Of a DNA stretch of 64,000 bases, positions 9,521 through 19,423 are shown piece by piece; the first letter of the stretch is position 1, and every line of letters starts with the position of its first letter. A program made the translations under genes and the position numbers. Source of the stretch: Massilia varians. Its GTDB lineage: Bacteria > Pseudomonadota > Gammaproteobacteria > Burkholderiales > Burkholderiaceae_D. The DNA is taken from positions 2,419,001-2,483,000 of the forward strand of contig NZ_AP026966.1 in the NCBI RefSeq assembly GCF_027923905.1, read 5' to 3'. The notes below the pieces were generated by a model, which ran no database searches, was not told where the DNA came from, and was given only the letters and a program-made list of their open reading frames with translations.

Positions 9521-10582
9521 TCAGTACTCCAGCGGCAGGGCGATGCGCTTGCCGTCGCGCGCCGAACGATAGGCCGCCACCAGCACCTCGAGCGACTTCA
9601 GGCCTTCGCGCCCGTCGGTTTCCGGCTCGGCCTCGCCGCGCAGCACCTTGATCACGTTGTCGTAGTAGAGCGGATGGCCGAAACCGTAGACCGAAGTGGT
9701 CTGGTAGCTGGCTTCCTTGACGCGCTCGTCGTCCGGATCGGGCGTGGCGAATTCCCACTGCTGCACCTCGTTGACCGCGACGCCGCCGATCCGTGCGGTG
9801 CCGTGCTCGCCGAGGATGGTGATCGAGCCTTCCAGGTTGTGCGGATAGGTCAGCATGGTGACGTTCATCGAGCCGAGCGCGCCGTTGCGCCAGCGCAGGC
9901 TGATGACCCCGGTGTCCTCGACCTCGATGTCGCGCGCCAGGGTGGCGGTGTAGGCCTGCAGGCTCTCCACCGGGCCGACGATCCAGTCGATCAGGTCGAC
10001 GTAGTGGCTGGCCTGATTCATGAAGGCGCCGCCGTCGAATTCCCAGGTCCCGCGCCACTTGGCGCTGTTGTAGTACTCGTCCGGCCTGGTCCAGAACACG
10101 TTCAGGTTGACCATGTAGATGCGCCCGAAGCGCTTCTTCTCGACCGCGCTCTTGAGCAGCTGCAAGGTGGCGTTGCGGCGGTTCTGCTTGACCACGAACA
10201 GGCGCACTCCGGCGGCGTCGGCCGCCGCGACCATCGCCTTGCCATCTTCCCAGCGCGTGGCCATCGGCTTTTCGGTGATGACGTGGCGCCCGGCGCGCGC
10301 CACCTGGATCGCCTGCTGCGGGTGCAGCCCGGATGGGGTGCAGAGCACGAAGGCGTCGGCCTCGCACTCGGCCAGCATGCGCTCCAGGCTGGGCCAGGCA
10401 CGCGCCCTGGTGGCGCCGGCGGCGCTGTCGAGGGCGCGCGGGTCGACGTCGCACACGCCGACCAGTTCGGCGCGGCCGTGGTGTTCGCGGATGGCATTCA
10501 TGTGGTTCTTCGCTATGCGGCCGCAGCCGACCAGGGCGAAGCGGATCTTGCGGTCGAGAATGGCAGGGGGGTAGGAACGCAT
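9521..10582 (-). CDS. wbpB: UDP-GlcNAcA 3-dehydrogenase WbpB
   Basis: 353 residues of the Gfo/Idh/MocA oxidoreductase family. The N-terminal Rossmann motif is [31 protein letters not shown] carries the EKP catalytic lysine motif, and [19 protein letters not shown] holds the conserved histidine of the substrate site. WbpB oxidises C3 of UDP-GlcNAc uronic acid, with NAD regenerated through 2-oxoglutarate in its homologs. It follows wbpA by 50 bp, in pathway order. Confidence 0.92.
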   Translation of the reverse strand: MRSYPPAILDRKIRFALVGCGRIAKNHMNAIREHHGRAELVGVCDVDPRALDSAAGATRARAWPSLERMLAECEADAFVLCTPSGLHPQQAIQVARAGRHVITEKPMATRWEDGKAMVAAADAAGVRLFVVKQNRRNATLQLLKSAVEKKRFGRIYMVNLNVFWTRPDEYYNSAKWRGTWEFDGGAFMNQASHYVDLIDWIVGPVESLQAYTATLARDIEVEDTGVISLRWRNGALGSMNVTMLTYPHNLEGSITILGEHGTARIGGVAVNEVQQWEFATPDPDDERVKEASYQTTSVYGFGHPLYYDNVIKVLRGEAEPETDGREGLKSLEVLVAAYRSARDGKRIALPLEY

Positions 10583-10632
10583 CGTGTTCTCCGGCTTGTT
10601 CGGTGTGTTGTTGCCTTGTGCTGCGGCGGGTC

Positions 10633-11961
10633 TCAGGCCTTGATGACGTTCGGCAGGCGCTCGGTGTAGACGCCGCGGGTGTCGACGATCAGGTTGGCGT
10701 ACTGGCGCACCAGCTCGTAGTCGAAGGCGCTGTGGGCGGTGGCCACCAGCACCACGTCGTAGGAAGCGATCGCGTTCGGGCTCAAGGGCACGCTGGACAG
10801 CTCGAAGCGGTGCTCGCGCATGCGCGGGAAGACCGGCACGTGCGGGTCGGAGTAGTCGACGGTGGCGCCCTTGCGGCGCAGGATCTCCATCATGGCCACC
10901 GAAGGCGACTCGCGCATGTCCTCCACGTCTTTTTTGTAGGCGATGCCGAGCACCAGCACGCGGCTGCCCATGATCGAGCGCCCGCGCTCGTTCAGCGCAT
11001 CGGCCACCTTGCCGATCACCCAGTGCGGCATGTCGCTGTTGATCTCGCCGGCCAGTTCGATGAAGCGGGTGTGGACCCCGTATTCGCGCGCCTTCCAGGT
11101 GAGGTAGAAGGGGTCGATCGGGATGCAGTGGCCGCCCAGGCCGGGGCCCGGATAGTAGGGGGTGAAGCCGAAGGGCTTGGTGGCGGCGGCGCGGATCACC
11201 TCGTGGATGTCGATGCCCATGCGGCCGGCGATGATTTTCATCTCGTTGACCAGGCCGATGTTGACGGCGCGGTGGATGTTCTCGAGCAGCTTGGTGAGCT
11301 CGGCCGCGCGGGTCGAGCTGACCGGGACCACGCGGTCCACGGCGGACCGGTACAGGGCCAGGCCGGCTTCCAGACAAGCATGGGTGGAGCCGCCGCACAC
11401 CTTCGGGATGGTGCGGGTCTGGAAATGCGGGTTGCCCGGGTCTTCGCGCTCGGGCGAGAACACCAGGAACAGGTCGCGCCCCACCGTGAAGCCGCGCGAC
11501 TCCAGGCGCGGACGCAGTTCCTCCTCGGTGGTGCCGGGATAGGTGGTGCTCTCGAGCGACACCACCTGACCCTCGCGTACATAGGGCAGCAGGGCGCCGA
11601 CGGTGCCGAGCACAAAGGACAGGTCGGGTTCGCGGAAGGCGTTCAGCGGGGTCGGTACGCAGATGATCAGGGCGTCGGCCTCGCCGGCGCGGGTGAAGTC
11701 GGCGGTGGCTTCGAAGCCGAGCTCGCGCGCCGAGCCGATCGCCCTGGCGTCGATGTGCTTGATGTAGCTCTTCCCGCGGTTCAGGCGCTCGACCTTCTCG
11801 GTATCGATGTCGATGCCCAGCACCTTGAAGCCTTGCGCCGCATAGCAGAGGGTCAGGGGCAGGCCGACATAGCCGAGGCCGACAATGCCGATGACGGCGG
11901 TGCGGTTCTGCAGCTTGGCCAGCAGCTGCTCCAGGTGAGGGGAGGTGTTCTCGTCGCGCAT
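10633..11961 (-). CDS. wbpA: UDP-GlcNAc 6-dehydrogenase WbpA
   Basis: 442 residues of the UDP-glucose/GDP-mannose dehydrogenase family. [19 protein letters not shown] is the NAD-binding motif. The catalytic cysteine is in [16 protein letters not shown], and the C-terminal UDP-binding domain starts near [22 protein letters not shown]. It oxidises UDP-GlcNAc to UDP-GlcNAc uronic acid, the entry to the wbpB/E/D pathway. It lies 34 bp downstream of the wbpM-like gene in the same direction. Confidence 0.93.
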   Translation of the reverse strand: MRDENTSPHLEQLLAKLQNRTAVIGIVGLGYVGLPLTLCYAAQGFKVLGIDIDTEKVERLNRGKSYIKHIDARAIGSARELGFEATADFTRAGEADALIICVPTPLNAFREPDLSFVLGTVGALLPYVREGQVVSLESTTYPGTTEEELRPRLESRGFTVGRDLFLVFSPEREDPGNPHFQTRTIPKVCGGSTHACLEAGLALYRSAVDRVVPVSSTRAAELTKLLENIHRAVNIGLVNEMKIIAGRMGIDIHEVIRAAATKPFGFTPYYPGPGLGGHCIPIDPFYLTWKAREYGVHTRFIELAGEINSDMPHWVIGKVADALNERGRSIMGSRVLVLGIAYKKDVEDMRESPSVAMMEILRRKGATVDYSDPHVPVFPRMREHRFELSSVPLSPNAIASYDVVLVATAHSAFDYELVRQYANLIVDTRGVYTERLPNVIKA

Positions 11962-11995
11962 GAATTTCCTCGTCGGTGACAGTGGGGGTACGGGT

Positions 11996-13960
11996 TCAGA
12001 TCCGGAACGGCACGAACTTCTTGATCAGGCTCGGCGCCTGGGTGTCGGCCACCAGGGGCGGCGGCGTCACCGGCGAGGTCGGCACGTATTCGGCGACGAT
12101 GGCCTTGACCATCGATTCGATCGTGCCGCGCTCGTGGGTCTCGCAAGCCATCATGAGGCAGGTGATGCAGGTTTCCAGCACGCTGGGGCGCAGGGCGCTT
12201 TCCTTCATCCGCATGATGCGCGGATGCTCGCTCGGGAAGACCGTGCCCTCGGTCAGCAGCTCCTCGTGCAGTTTCTCGCCGGGGAACAGGCCGACGAACT
12301 GCACCTCGATGTCGCCGCGCGGGTTCTGCGGGGTGCGTTCGGTGAGCCCCGACATGGCGATCATGGTGCGGGCCAGGTCGACGATCTTGACCGGCTCGCC
12401 CATGTCGAGCACGAACACGTCGCCGCCCTTGGCCATGGCGCCGGCCTGGATCACCAGCTGGGCCGCCTCGGCGATCAGCATGAAGTAGCGCGACACCTCC
12501 GGATGGGTGATGGTCAGCGGCCCGCCGCGCGCGATCTGGCGCTGGAACAGGGGAATGACCGAGCCGGACGAGCCCAGCACGTTGCCGAAGCGGACCATGC
12601 AGAAGGTGGTGTGGGCGCCGTGGCGTACGGCCGCCGCCTGGAAGATCAGCTCGGCGATGCGCTTGCTGGCGCCCATGATGTTGGTCGGGCGCACCGCCTT
12701 GTCGCTCGAGATCAGCACGCAGGTCTCGACCTTGTGCTGGGCGGCGGCGCTGGCCACGACCTGGGCGCCGATCACGTTGTTGCGCAGTCCTTCGACGATA
12801 TTGGCCTCGACCAGGGGCACGTGCTTGTAGGCGGCAACGTGGTAGATGGTGTTGACCTTGCCGTCGCGCAGGACGCGCTCGACCAGTTCGCTGTTGCAGA
12901 CCGAGCCCAGGTGGGCGTGGATGGCCAGGCCGGGAAAGCGCGCGGCCAGCTCCTGGCGGATGGTGTACAGCGCGTACTCGGAGTGGTCGAGCAGGTGCAG
13001 CTCGCGCGGGGTCAGCGTGACGATCTGGCGGCACAGTTCGCTGCCGATCGAGCCGCCGGCGCCGGTGACGAGCACGCTCTTGCCGCGGACGCAGCGGGCA
13101 AACAGGTCGAGCCGCGGCGGCACCGCCGGGCGCCCGAGCAGGTCTTCGAACTTGAGTTCGCGGATCGAGCCGTGCGCCGGCGGCCGGTCGTCGGCCAGGT
13201 CGACCAGGCGGCTCAGGATCTTGACCGGCACCCCGGCCTGGCCGAGGCGCTGCATGATGTCGCGCAGGCGCTCCGGCGAGACCGAGGGCAGGGCGATCAC
13301 GATGGTGCGGATGCCCTGGGAAGCGACCAATTCGGCCAGGCGCGCGGTATTAAACACGCGCAGGCCGGCGATGGTGCGTTCGTTCAGGGCGCGCTTGTCG
13401 TCGAGGAAGCAGACCGGGCGGTACTCGTCGCCGTGGCGCATCGCCTGCACCAGGCGCGCACCGGCATCGCCGGCGCCGTAGACGGCCACCGCATCGGACG
13501 CCCCTGCGCGCCGCCCGGCATGGGCGCGCAGCAGGTTGCGCAGGCCGATACGGGAAATGACGACGTAAGAGAAAACCACGAACCAGTAAATGGCGAGCGC
13601 ACTGCGCGGAAAACGCGGTTCGTTCATGATGATTAATACGACATACACACATAAAATGCCGAATGCAAGTGCGGCGCCGGTGAAACTCAATAAACGCTGG
13701 TCGATAAAACGGATTACCGCGCGATATAAGTCGGATACCGAGAATGCGGCGATGGTGACCACGGCCACCAGCGCATACGATGCGGGACCGAAATTCTGTG
13801 CAAGCTGTAAATCGCCACCCCGTAATATCATCGCGATCAGAAAACAGACCGGCAGTGCCAGCAGGTCGCACCCCACCATCAGGGCGATCTTGCCGGTGCG
13901 GCTCATCGACACCATCCTTGCGCAAAGCTGGCTGAAAAGATCGGATCTGAAATTGGACAT
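11996..13960 (-). CDS. wbpM: WbpM/CapD-type nucleotide-sugar 4,6-dehydratase
   Basis: 654 residues. Four to five N-terminal membrane helices (about 23-150) precede a first nucleotide-binding domain ([18 protein letters not shown]) and a C-terminal SDR dehydratase domain with [14 protein letters not shown]. The catalytic block reads [18 protein letters not shown], so the usual Tyr of the S-Y-K triad is Met, as in WbpM. The expected reaction is UDP-GlcNAc to the 4-keto-6-deoxy sugar. It is the first gene of the operon, preceded by an AT-rich leader. The 4-keto product is the natural substrate for the DegT enzyme at 2392-3600. Confidence 0.9.
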   Translation of the reverse strand: MSNFRSDLFSQLCARMVSMSRTGKIALMVGCDLLALPVCFLIAMILRGGDLQLAQNFGPASYALVAVVTIAAFSVSDLYRAVIRFIDQRLLSFTGAALAFGILCVYVVLIIMNEPRFPRSALAIYWFVVFSYVVISRIGLRNLLRAHAGRRAGASDAVAVYGAGDAGARLVQAMRHGDEYRPVCFLDDKRALNERTIAGLRVFNTARLAELVASQGIRTIVIALPSVSPERLRDIMQRLGQAGVPVKILSRLVDLADDRPPAHGSIRELKFEDLLGRPAVPPRLDLFARCVRGKSVLVTGAGGSIGSELCRQIVTLTPRELHLLDHSEYALYTIRQELAARFPGLAIHAHLGSVCNSELVERVLRDGKVNTIYHVAAYKHVPLVEANIVEGLRNNVIGAQVVASAAAQHKVETCVLISSDKAVRPTNIMGASKRIAELIFQAAAVRHGAHTTFCMVRFGNVLGSSGSVIPLFQRQIARGGPLTITHPEVSRYFMLIAEAAQLVIQAGAMAKGGDVFVLDMGEPVKIVDLARTMIAMSGLTERTPQNPRGDIEVQFVGLFPGEKLHEELLTEGTVFPSEHPRIMRMKESALRPSVLETCITCLMMACETHERGTIESMVKAIVAEYVPTSPVTPPPLVADTQAPSLIKKFVPFRI

Positions 13961-14306
13961 GGCAATCCGCTGCGGTTAGGAATTAATGAAAGCCTAGAGA
14001 AATTCGGGCGCGGCAATGCATAAAACGCGATAATCCGGTCATTATCCAGTAAGGAAACAAGTAAATGAATATGAAGTTTTGTAAATTTATTATCAGGCGG
14101 CTACTACTAATGGAGTTTGACCTGACTCAACGGCGGCAAGTGAATTAATTCGAAAATGCCCGAAAATGAAAATAGGAAATGAAAATGGGAAATAAATCGC
14201 TAATTTCATTTCCATTGATTATTTAATTGATGAGCGGAACTGATGAGGGGCGACAGGCGCGGACAGGCCGCGCGGTGGGCGGCACGCGGCGCGACAGGAT
14301 GAGGGG
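13961..14306. promoter_or_regulatory. AT-rich leader upstream of the polysaccharide operon
   Basis: About 346 bp without a convincing gene, much richer in A and T than the surroundings, between the wbpM-like start and the terminator of the DUF1460 gene. It should hold the promoter of the polysaccharide operon, but I could not fix a -35/-10 pair. A 10-bp inverted repeat (GGAAATGAAA at 14175-14184 and its complement at 14204-14213, 19-base gap) is visible, with related GAAAATGAAAA direct repeats just before it. This could be an operator. Confidence 0.5.
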
Positions 14307-14338
14307 AAAAAACGACGCGCCGGCAGGGCGGCGCGTCG
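14307..14338 (-). terminator. Rho-independent terminator of the DUF1460 gene
   Basis: A perfect 10-bp stem (14313-14322 with 14329-14338, CGACGCGCCG) with a 6-base loop, followed on the minus strand by six T (14312-14307). It stands 39 bp after the stop of the DUF1460 gene. Confidence 0.88.
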
Positions 14339-14376
14339 GAAGGGGCGGGAACGCCGCCGGCGGGGCGGGCGGCGGG

Positions 14377-15351
14377 TCAGGCGGGCGGGCGGCCCGGGCG
14401 CGGTTGCGGCGCCATCGGCGGCACCGTGATCGCTTCGTTCAGGCGCAGGAACTTGAAACCGGCCAGCACCTGGCCAGGCTTGCCTTCGCGCGCATTGCGC
14501 GCCTCGCGCTCGGCGGCGCGCGCGATGAAGGAGTCGAAGCTCTCCTCGCGCACCTGCGGCGCCTGCGAGTGCAGGAAGCGGCGCTCGCCGTCCGGCCCCA
14601 GCACCACCAGGCCGACGTGCGAGGCCCAGTATTCTCCGTTGCGGGTCGAGATCACGTTCACGAAGTCGCCTTCCTGCAGGCGGCTGGCGATCGCCGCCAC
14701 GCCTTCCTTGGGGACGTAGGCCTGGCGGCTGCTCTCGACCGGGATGTCGCGCACCGTGTTGTGGCGGGTGCGCAGGAAACGCGCGCGGTCTACCGTCATC
14801 GGGTATGCCGGCCCATCGGCGCCGGCCAGTTCGGCGCTGACGTCGGTCACCAGCCAGCGGTTGGCCACGTTCCAGTCCATCTCGGTGTAGTGGTTGCGGG
14901 TGGCCACCCCGATCACGCCGTCGCGGTAGCGGATCCGCTGCAGCATCCAGAAGAACTCTTCCCAGGACTGCGACAGGGCCATTGCATAGGTGTGCTCCGC
15001 GAACACCACGCAGTCGCTTTCCTTCAGGCTGAACAGCGGCAGGTCGTCGTGTACTTCATAGGGAAACTCGCCCAGCAGGTGCAGCGAGTAGGGCTGGCCG
15101 AGGTTCTTGCGGCCGATTGCCGCAATGCGCTTGCGCAGGTCGGGCTCGGCCGTATGGACGTGGGCGATGTAGCGGCCCGCTTCCTGCGGCGTCATCTGGT
15201 AGATCTGCTTTTGCAGTACGGCGGCCAGCGGGAGCTCGGCCGAGGGCGCGCCCGGCCTGGCGGAAGAATGTGGGGTCGGGGGAGTGCTGGCGCAGCCGGC
15301 CAGGGCGGCGCCGGCAAGCAGCAGGCTGCTGAGACGAATGGCGATGGGCAT
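14377..15351 (-). CDS. DUF1460 lipoprotein, putative cell-wall amidase/peptidase
   Basis: 324 residues from the ATG at 15351; the 14 residues upstream in frame would spoil the signal peptide. The N-terminus MPIAIRLSSLLLAGAALAGC ends in a lipobox (LAGC), so it should be lipid-anchored in the envelope. SLKESDCVVFAEHTYAMALS gives the likely nucleophile cysteine and HVGLVVLGPDGERRFLHSQ the histidine of an NlpC/P60-like core, as in DUF1460 (N-acetylmuramoyl-L-alanine amidase-like) proteins. It is monocistronic with a strong terminator and divergent from the TonB receptor. Peptidoglycan or muropeptide cleavage is inferred from the family. Confidence 0.8.
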   Translation of the reverse strand: MPIAIRLSSLLLAGAALAGCASTPPTPHSSARPGAPSAELPLAAVLQKQIYQMTPQEAGRYIAHVHTAEPDLRKRIAAIGRKNLGQPYSLHLLGEFPYEVHDDLPLFSLKESDCVVFAEHTYAMALSQSWEEFFWMLQRIRYRDGVIGVATRNHYTEMDWNVANRWLVTDVSAELAGADGPAYPMTVDRARFLRTRHNTVRDIPVESSRQAYVPKEGVAAIASRLQEGDFVNVISTRNGEYWASHVGLVVLGPDGERRFLHSQAPQVREESFDSFIARAAEREARNAREGKPGQVLAGFKFLRLNEAITVPPMAPQPRPGRPPA

Positions 15352-15599
15352 TTGTAAAAAAGAGACACTTTGGGCGGTGGAAGATGGTGCCACGCTAACC
15401 CCGCGCCGGGATAAATGGGAATGAAATTTTGTTCATTCACTATAACTTAGGCAATGGTCGAATATGTACATTCCTGAAAGTTATATAGAGCCGAACACAA
15501 GTGATTATTCAGCAAGCTTCACATCATCAATACTCCCGACCATGGCAGAAAGGTGCCTACCAGTTGCATACCAATAGCTATAATCTCAGGAGAGACGTC

Positions 15600-18554
15600 A
15601 TGTTCAAGCAGAAGCCGCTCGCAGCGGCCGTTTCGTTGGCCGTTTGGAGTCTGGCCGCCGCGTCCGCCGTCGCGCAGGACGCACCGATCCAGACCGTCGA
15701 GGTCACCGGTATTCGTGCCTCGATGGCGCAATCGCTGGCGGTCAAGAAGAATGCCAGCGCCAACGTCGAGGTGATCACCGCCGAAGACGTCGGCAAGATG
15801 CCAGACCGTAACCTGGCGGATTCGCTGCAGCGCCTGTCGGGCGTCGCCGTGCGTACCGACTACGATGAGGCCGAGAAGGTCGCCATGCGCGGTACCAATC
15901 CAGACCATACCTTGATCCTGTTCAATGGCCATACGGTGTCCGGCGGCGACTGGTATTTCGGCGACCAGCTCTCGAGCAGCCGCTCGACCAGCCTGTCGCT
16001 GATGCCGTCCTCGGTCCTGAACCAGGCCGTGGTGTACAAGACCTCCGAGGCCAAGCTGGTCGACGGCGGCATGGCAGGCACCATCAACGTCAGCACCCGC
16101 AAGCCGCTGCAGCAGAAGGAGCGCCTGAGCGGCATCGTCAACCTGGGCGCCGTGTACGCGGACCTGCCGGGCAAGGCCGCGCACGATACCAACGCCTCGC
16201 TCAACTGGAAGAACGAATCGAACACCTTCGGCTTCATCGTCCAGGGCTTCGCCCAGAAGCGCCACGTGCGCCGCGACTCGGCCTCGCGCTTCGCCTATGT
16301 CGGCGGCAGCGGCTGGGACGTGATCGACACCAAGACCATGCTGGGCATCACCGACGAATCGCTGGCCGGCACCGGCTACAAGGCCTCGGACCTGAACGGC
16401 GTGCGCCTGCCGGGCTCGATGAGCACCGAGTACGTCGAAAGCGTGCGTGACCGCAAGGGCGGCATGTTCTCGATGCAGTTCAAGCCGAACCAGGACCTGG
16501 ACATGACCCTGACCGGCTTCCATTCGGAGATGAAGGCGAACAACTTCGGCCGCCTGAACGCCGGCGCCATGTTCAGCATGCTGAAGGGCCTGGGCGGCGC
16601 GCAGGGCGCCGCCACGCCGACCGACTCGAAGGGTCAGCGCGTATACGCCCAGATCAAGAACCCGATCATCACCACCGAGCGTACCGTCTACGGCCACGAG
16701 CTGAAGGTGCTGAAGGCCGCCGACATCGTCTACCCGGCGGGCACCACCCCGCAGTACATCGGCGAGACCGAGGGCGCCTACCGCGACGGCGCGCGCGCCA
16801 CCAGCGCCTTCCTTGACCTGGACGTCAAGTACCGCGTCACCCCGGACCTGACCGTCAAGGCGCTGCTGTCGTCCACCAAGGGCGTCGGCGAGACCGCGCT
16901 CGACCAGGGCCTGACCTACACCCGCTACGGCACCGGCGTGTCCTACAAGCTGGGCAGCCTGTACGACGCTCCCTTCGTCAAGTACTACGGCACCGGCCCG
17001 AACGTCCCGGGCATGAACCCGGACGGCAGCGGCTACGTGCTGACCGGCCGCGCCGCTTCCGGCGTCACCACCAACGACCGCGAAAACAGCCTCAACCTGG
17101 ATGCCGAGTACCGCACCGACCTGGGCGCACTGCGCTCGGTCGATTTCGGCGTGCGCCATGCCGATCACCGCCGCGACAGCGCGCGCCGCTTCCCGCAACT
17201 GCGCACCGGCAACCTGAACGACAACGCACCGACCGGCGCGTTCAACTTCCAGCCGATTCCGGCCGACTTCGGCAGCGGCCTGGACGGCCCGGCCGGCTGG
17301 GACAATACCAGCTGGACCCTGACCCCGGAAGCGCTCAAGGCTTACTTCGCGGCCAACTACAAGCCGACCACCGCAGAGTGGGAGCGTCGCGTGTCGACCG
17401 AACTCGACATGCGCGAACGCCAGAGCGCGGCCTATATCCAGGGTAACCTGGAAGCGGAACGCTGGTCGGGTAACTTCGGCCTGCGCTTCGTCCGCACCCA
17501 GGTCAATGCGATGATCCCGGTCCCGCTGCCGGTCGGTACCTGCGCGCGCACCGAGCCGGGCAAGCCGGCCACCACCTGCGCCGCCGTGCCGGGCGCGATC
17601 ACCACCGCCAGCGACGGCGTCCAGTACTACGACGGCGTGCCGTTCAACCCGCTGGCCGGCGTGATGTACTACAAGAAGGAGCGTGAAACCACCTTCAACA
17701 ACCTGCTGCCGAGCCTGAACCTGCGCTACGAGCTGAGCAAGGACCAGATCCTGCGCTTCGGCGCCAGCAAGACCATCTCGCGCCAGAACTACAACATCCT
17801 GGGCGCCGGCTACGGCTCGCCGGCCTGTACCGACGGCGTGTGCCAGGTCACTGGTCCGAATCCGGAAATGGAACCGCTGATCGCCAAGAACCTGGACGTG
17901 TCCTGGGCCTGGTACTTCGCACGCCGCTCGATGGTGGGCGTAAACCTGTACTACTCGGATATCAATGGTTATCCGAAGACCGGTACCGCCGGCAGGACCA
18001 CGGTCGAGCTGCTCGATCCGCGTGATTCGCAGATCAAGACCTTCGCCGTGAACACCGCTTCGCAGCAGGGTGCGCGCATCGCCGGCATCGAGCTGATGTA
18101 CGAGCAGCCGTTCGGCAACACCGGCTTCGGTTTCACTTCGAACGTCAGCAAGGCCAAGACCAAGGTCGACGACGGTCGTCCGATGGTCGGCGCTTCGGAG
18201 TACTCCGCCAACCTGGGCACCTACTATGAGGACGACAAGCTGTCGGCACGCCTTGTGGCCAACTATCGCAGCGAGTATGTCAATACCTCGACCGCTCCCG
18301 CGCCGACTGCCAACAGCCAGGGTCTGTCGACCGTCAACGGCATCCTGATGCCGGTGGCACCGACCTTCGCCGCGCCGGTGACCACGCTCGCCTTCAATGC
18401 GAGCTACAACCTGACGCCGAATCTGGTGCTGTCGTTCGACGCGACCAACCTGACCAACGTCAAGCGTGCCTATTATCGCTACAGCGAGGAAGAGCAGCAG
18501 AAGCTGGACGTCGGCGGCCGCCAGTACTACGTGAACCTGAAGTACAAGTTCTGA
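15600..18554 (+). CDS. TonB-dependent outer-membrane receptor
   Basis: 984 residues from the ATG at 15600, which has AGGAGA 7 bases upstream; 33 residues upstream in frame are rejected. MFKQKPLAAAVSLAVWSLAAASAVAQ is a signal peptide. A plug domain follows (VEVITAEDVGKMPDRNLADSLQRLSGVAVR), then beta-barrel strands to a C-terminal ...YYVNLKYKF with the terminal Phe needed for BAM insertion. This is the large Xanthomonas/Caulobacter class, often used for oligosaccharide or other carbon-source uptake. No TonB, transporter or hydrolase partner lies beside it, so the ligand is unknown. A terminator follows at once. Confidence 0.92.
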   Translation: MFKQKPLAAAVSLAVWSLAAASAVAQDAPIQTVEVTGIRASMAQSLAVKKNASANVEVITAEDVGKMPDRNLADSLQRLSGVAVRTDYDEAEKVAMRGTNPDHTLILFNGHTVSGGDWYFGDQLSSSRSTSLSLMPSSVLNQAVVYKTSEAKLVDGGMAGTINVSTRKPLQQKERLSGIVNLGAVYADLPGKAAHDTNASLNWKNESNTFGFIVQGFAQKRHVRRDSASRFAYVGGSGWDVIDTKTMLGITDESLAGTGYKASDLNGVRLPGSMSTEYVESVRDRKGGMFSMQFKPNQDLDMTLTGFHSEMKANNFGRLNAGAMFSMLKGLGGAQGAATPTDSKGQRVYAQIKNPIITTERTVYGHELKVLKAADIVYPAGTTPQYIGETEGAYRDGARATSAFLDLDVKYRVTPDLTVKALLSSTKGVGETALDQGLTYTRYGTGVSYKLGSLYDAPFVKYYGTGPNVPGMNPDGSGYVLTGRAASGVTTNDRENSLNLDAEYRTDLGALRSVDFGVRHADHRRDSARRFPQLRTGNLNDNAPTGAFNFQPIPADFGSGLDGPAGWDNTSWTLTPEALKAYFAANYKPTTAEWERRVSTELDMRERQSAAYIQGNLEAERWSGNFGLRFVRTQVNAMIPVPLPVGTCARTEPGKPATTCAAVPGAITTASDGVQYYDGVPFNPLAGVMYYKKERETTFNNLLPSLNLRYELSKDQILRFGASKTISRQNYNILGAGYGSPACTDGVCQVTGPNPEMEPLIAKNLDVSWAWYFARRSMVGVNLYYSDINGYPKTGTAGRTTVELLDPRDSQIKTFAVNTASQQGARIAGIELMYEQPFGNTGFGFTSNVSKAKTKVDDGRPMVGASEYSANLGTYYEDDKLSARLVANYRSEYVNTSTAPAPTANSQGLSTVNGILMPVAPTFAAPVTTLAFNASYNLTPNLVLSFDATNLTNVKRAYYRYSEEEQQKLDVGGRQYYVNLKYKF

Positions 18555-18575
18555 TCTTCGCGTAGCGCCATCCAG

Positions 18576-18599
18576 GGGGAGCTTCGGCTCCCCTTTTTT
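18576..18599 (+). terminator. Terminator of the TonB receptor gene
   Basis: 7-bp stem GGGGAGC (18576-18582), TTCG tetraloop, complement to 18593, then six T. It lies 21 bp after the receptor stop codon. Confidence 0.92.
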
Positions 18600-18675
18600 G
18601 CGTCCGGCCTCAGCGGCTTCCGGCGGCGCCCGCGGCCTTGTAGGAGACGGCCTATCGAAAAATGTGCGGCACCTA

Positions 18676-18789
18676 ACGGTGGGATCGGGAGCCCATCGGT
18701 AACATGGGAACCGTCTGAGCGAGGCACCTGTGCGACAAGCGCACGGCACCTACGGCTCAACAGGTTAGCCGGTCGCCTCGAGGACCGGC
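18676..18789 (+). other. Multi-hairpin element, candidate structured leader or small RNA
   Basis: Within the 289 bp between the receptor gene and the 53-residue gene, consecutive perfect inverted repeats occur. ACGGT (18676-18680) pairs with ACCGT (18710-18714) around CCCAT/ATGGG (18692-18696, 18704-18708). ACCTG/CAGGT (18726-18730, 18761-18765) encloses or competes with GTGCG/CGCAC (18730-18734, 18740-18744), sharing base 18730. GCCGGTC/GACCGGC (18768-18774, 18783-18789) closes the set. The hexamer GGCACC occurs four times (18668, 18723, 18745, 18787). It ends about 40 bases before the ribosome site of the small gene. I recognise no known riboswitch consensus. Confidence 0.45.
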
Positions 18790-18843
18790 ACCAATTCGGG
18801 CCGCGCACCAGGCGTCGGCCCTCAAACGGAAGTGGAGGTCGCC

Positions 18844-19005
18844 ATGTCCGAGATCAAGCAGCCACCCAAGCACCTGGTTCGTGAATACCTCGAGCGCCGT
18901 GCGCGGGACAGTGCGCCACCGCCGACGCCGGAGGAAATCCGCCGCCAGCTCGGCTGGGGCATGCTGATGCCGTCCGATCTCAAGATGGCGACCAACCGCT
19001 CCTGA
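18844..19005 (+). CDS. Small conserved-looking protein, 53 residues
   Basis: ATG at 18844 with a strong GGAGG 6 bases upstream. The product begins MSEIKQPPKHLVREYLERRA and ends LGWGMLMPSDLKMATNRS. It has a basic N-terminal half, a proline run (APPPTPEEIRRQ) and no signal peptide or membrane segment. I do not recognise a family. The good ribosome site, GC-typical codon use and the second small gene 46 bp downstream with a shared terminator argue that it is real. It follows the hairpin element, which may control it. Confidence 0.65.
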   Translation: MSEIKQPPKHLVREYLERRARDSAPPPTPEEIRRQLGWGMLMPSDLKMATNRS

Positions 19006-19051
19006 TCCCGCGCCGCGCCGCGGTTCACCACGGTCCATCCAGGAGACATTC

Positions 19052-19225
19052 ATGACCAGAAAGATCGGCAGCAAACACGAGGCACAACACCGCGGCAAGA
19101 AAGAGCGCCTGGAGATCCGCCGCACCAACATCGCGCGCGAAGCCGTCAAGATGGCCGCGGCCCGCGCCAAGTACCGCAACCAGGTCAAGGGCCGTCCGGC
19201 GATGGACCTGTCGGCGCCGGCCTGA
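19052..19225 (+). CDS. Small basic protein, 57 residues
   Basis: ATG at 19052 with AGGAGA upstream. The product begins MTRKIGSKHEAQHRGKKERLEIRR and is strongly positive (about 16 Lys/Arg in 57), probably one long helix, with no cysteine and no membrane segment. It could bind nucleic acid or a ribosome, but nothing proves this. It is 46 bp after the 53-residue gene and followed by a clear terminator, so the two form a small operon. Confidence 0.65.
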   Translation: MTRKIGSKHEAQHRGKKERLEIRRTNIAREAVKMAAARAKYRNQVKGRPAMDLSAPA

Positions 19226-19246
19226 AGCGCTGACGTTTGCCCCAGG

Positions 19247-19271
19247 ACCCGCCCGCAAGCGGGTTTTTTTT
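19247..19271 (+). terminator. Terminator of the small-protein operon
   Basis: 6-bp stem ACCCGC (19247-19252) with GCGGGT (19259-19264), followed by a run of eight T. Confidence 0.88.
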
Positions 19272-19423
19272 CGCCCGCCGCCGGCTGTCCGCGCCGCCGC
19301 CGTTTGCCGAATACTTCGCCATTCACCGCCCTCGTACCGCCGTTCACCGAAAGGCGCTTTCCCCGCAGCTTGCCGTTCCGGTATCGTGTGTCCATACCGT
19401 CCACACCCGAGGAGTCACGCAAC

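Noticed and set aside
14065..14148. 27-codon open frame (MNMKFCKFIIRRLLLMEFDL...) with AAGGAA upstream
   Set aside because: Very short, in an AT-rich leader where chance frames are common, no conservation evidence. Kept only as a possibility.
15519..18749. 1076-codon open frame antisense to the TonB receptor gene
   Set aside because: Composition is Arg/Ala/Gly/Val/His-rich shadow sequence without domains; the plus-strand receptor has signal peptide, plug and barrel. Caused by high GC.
18676..18789. Known riboswitch (c-di-GMP, SAH, TPP, guanidine types considered)
   Set aside because: None of the conserved core sequences of these classes fits; only generic hairpins are seen.
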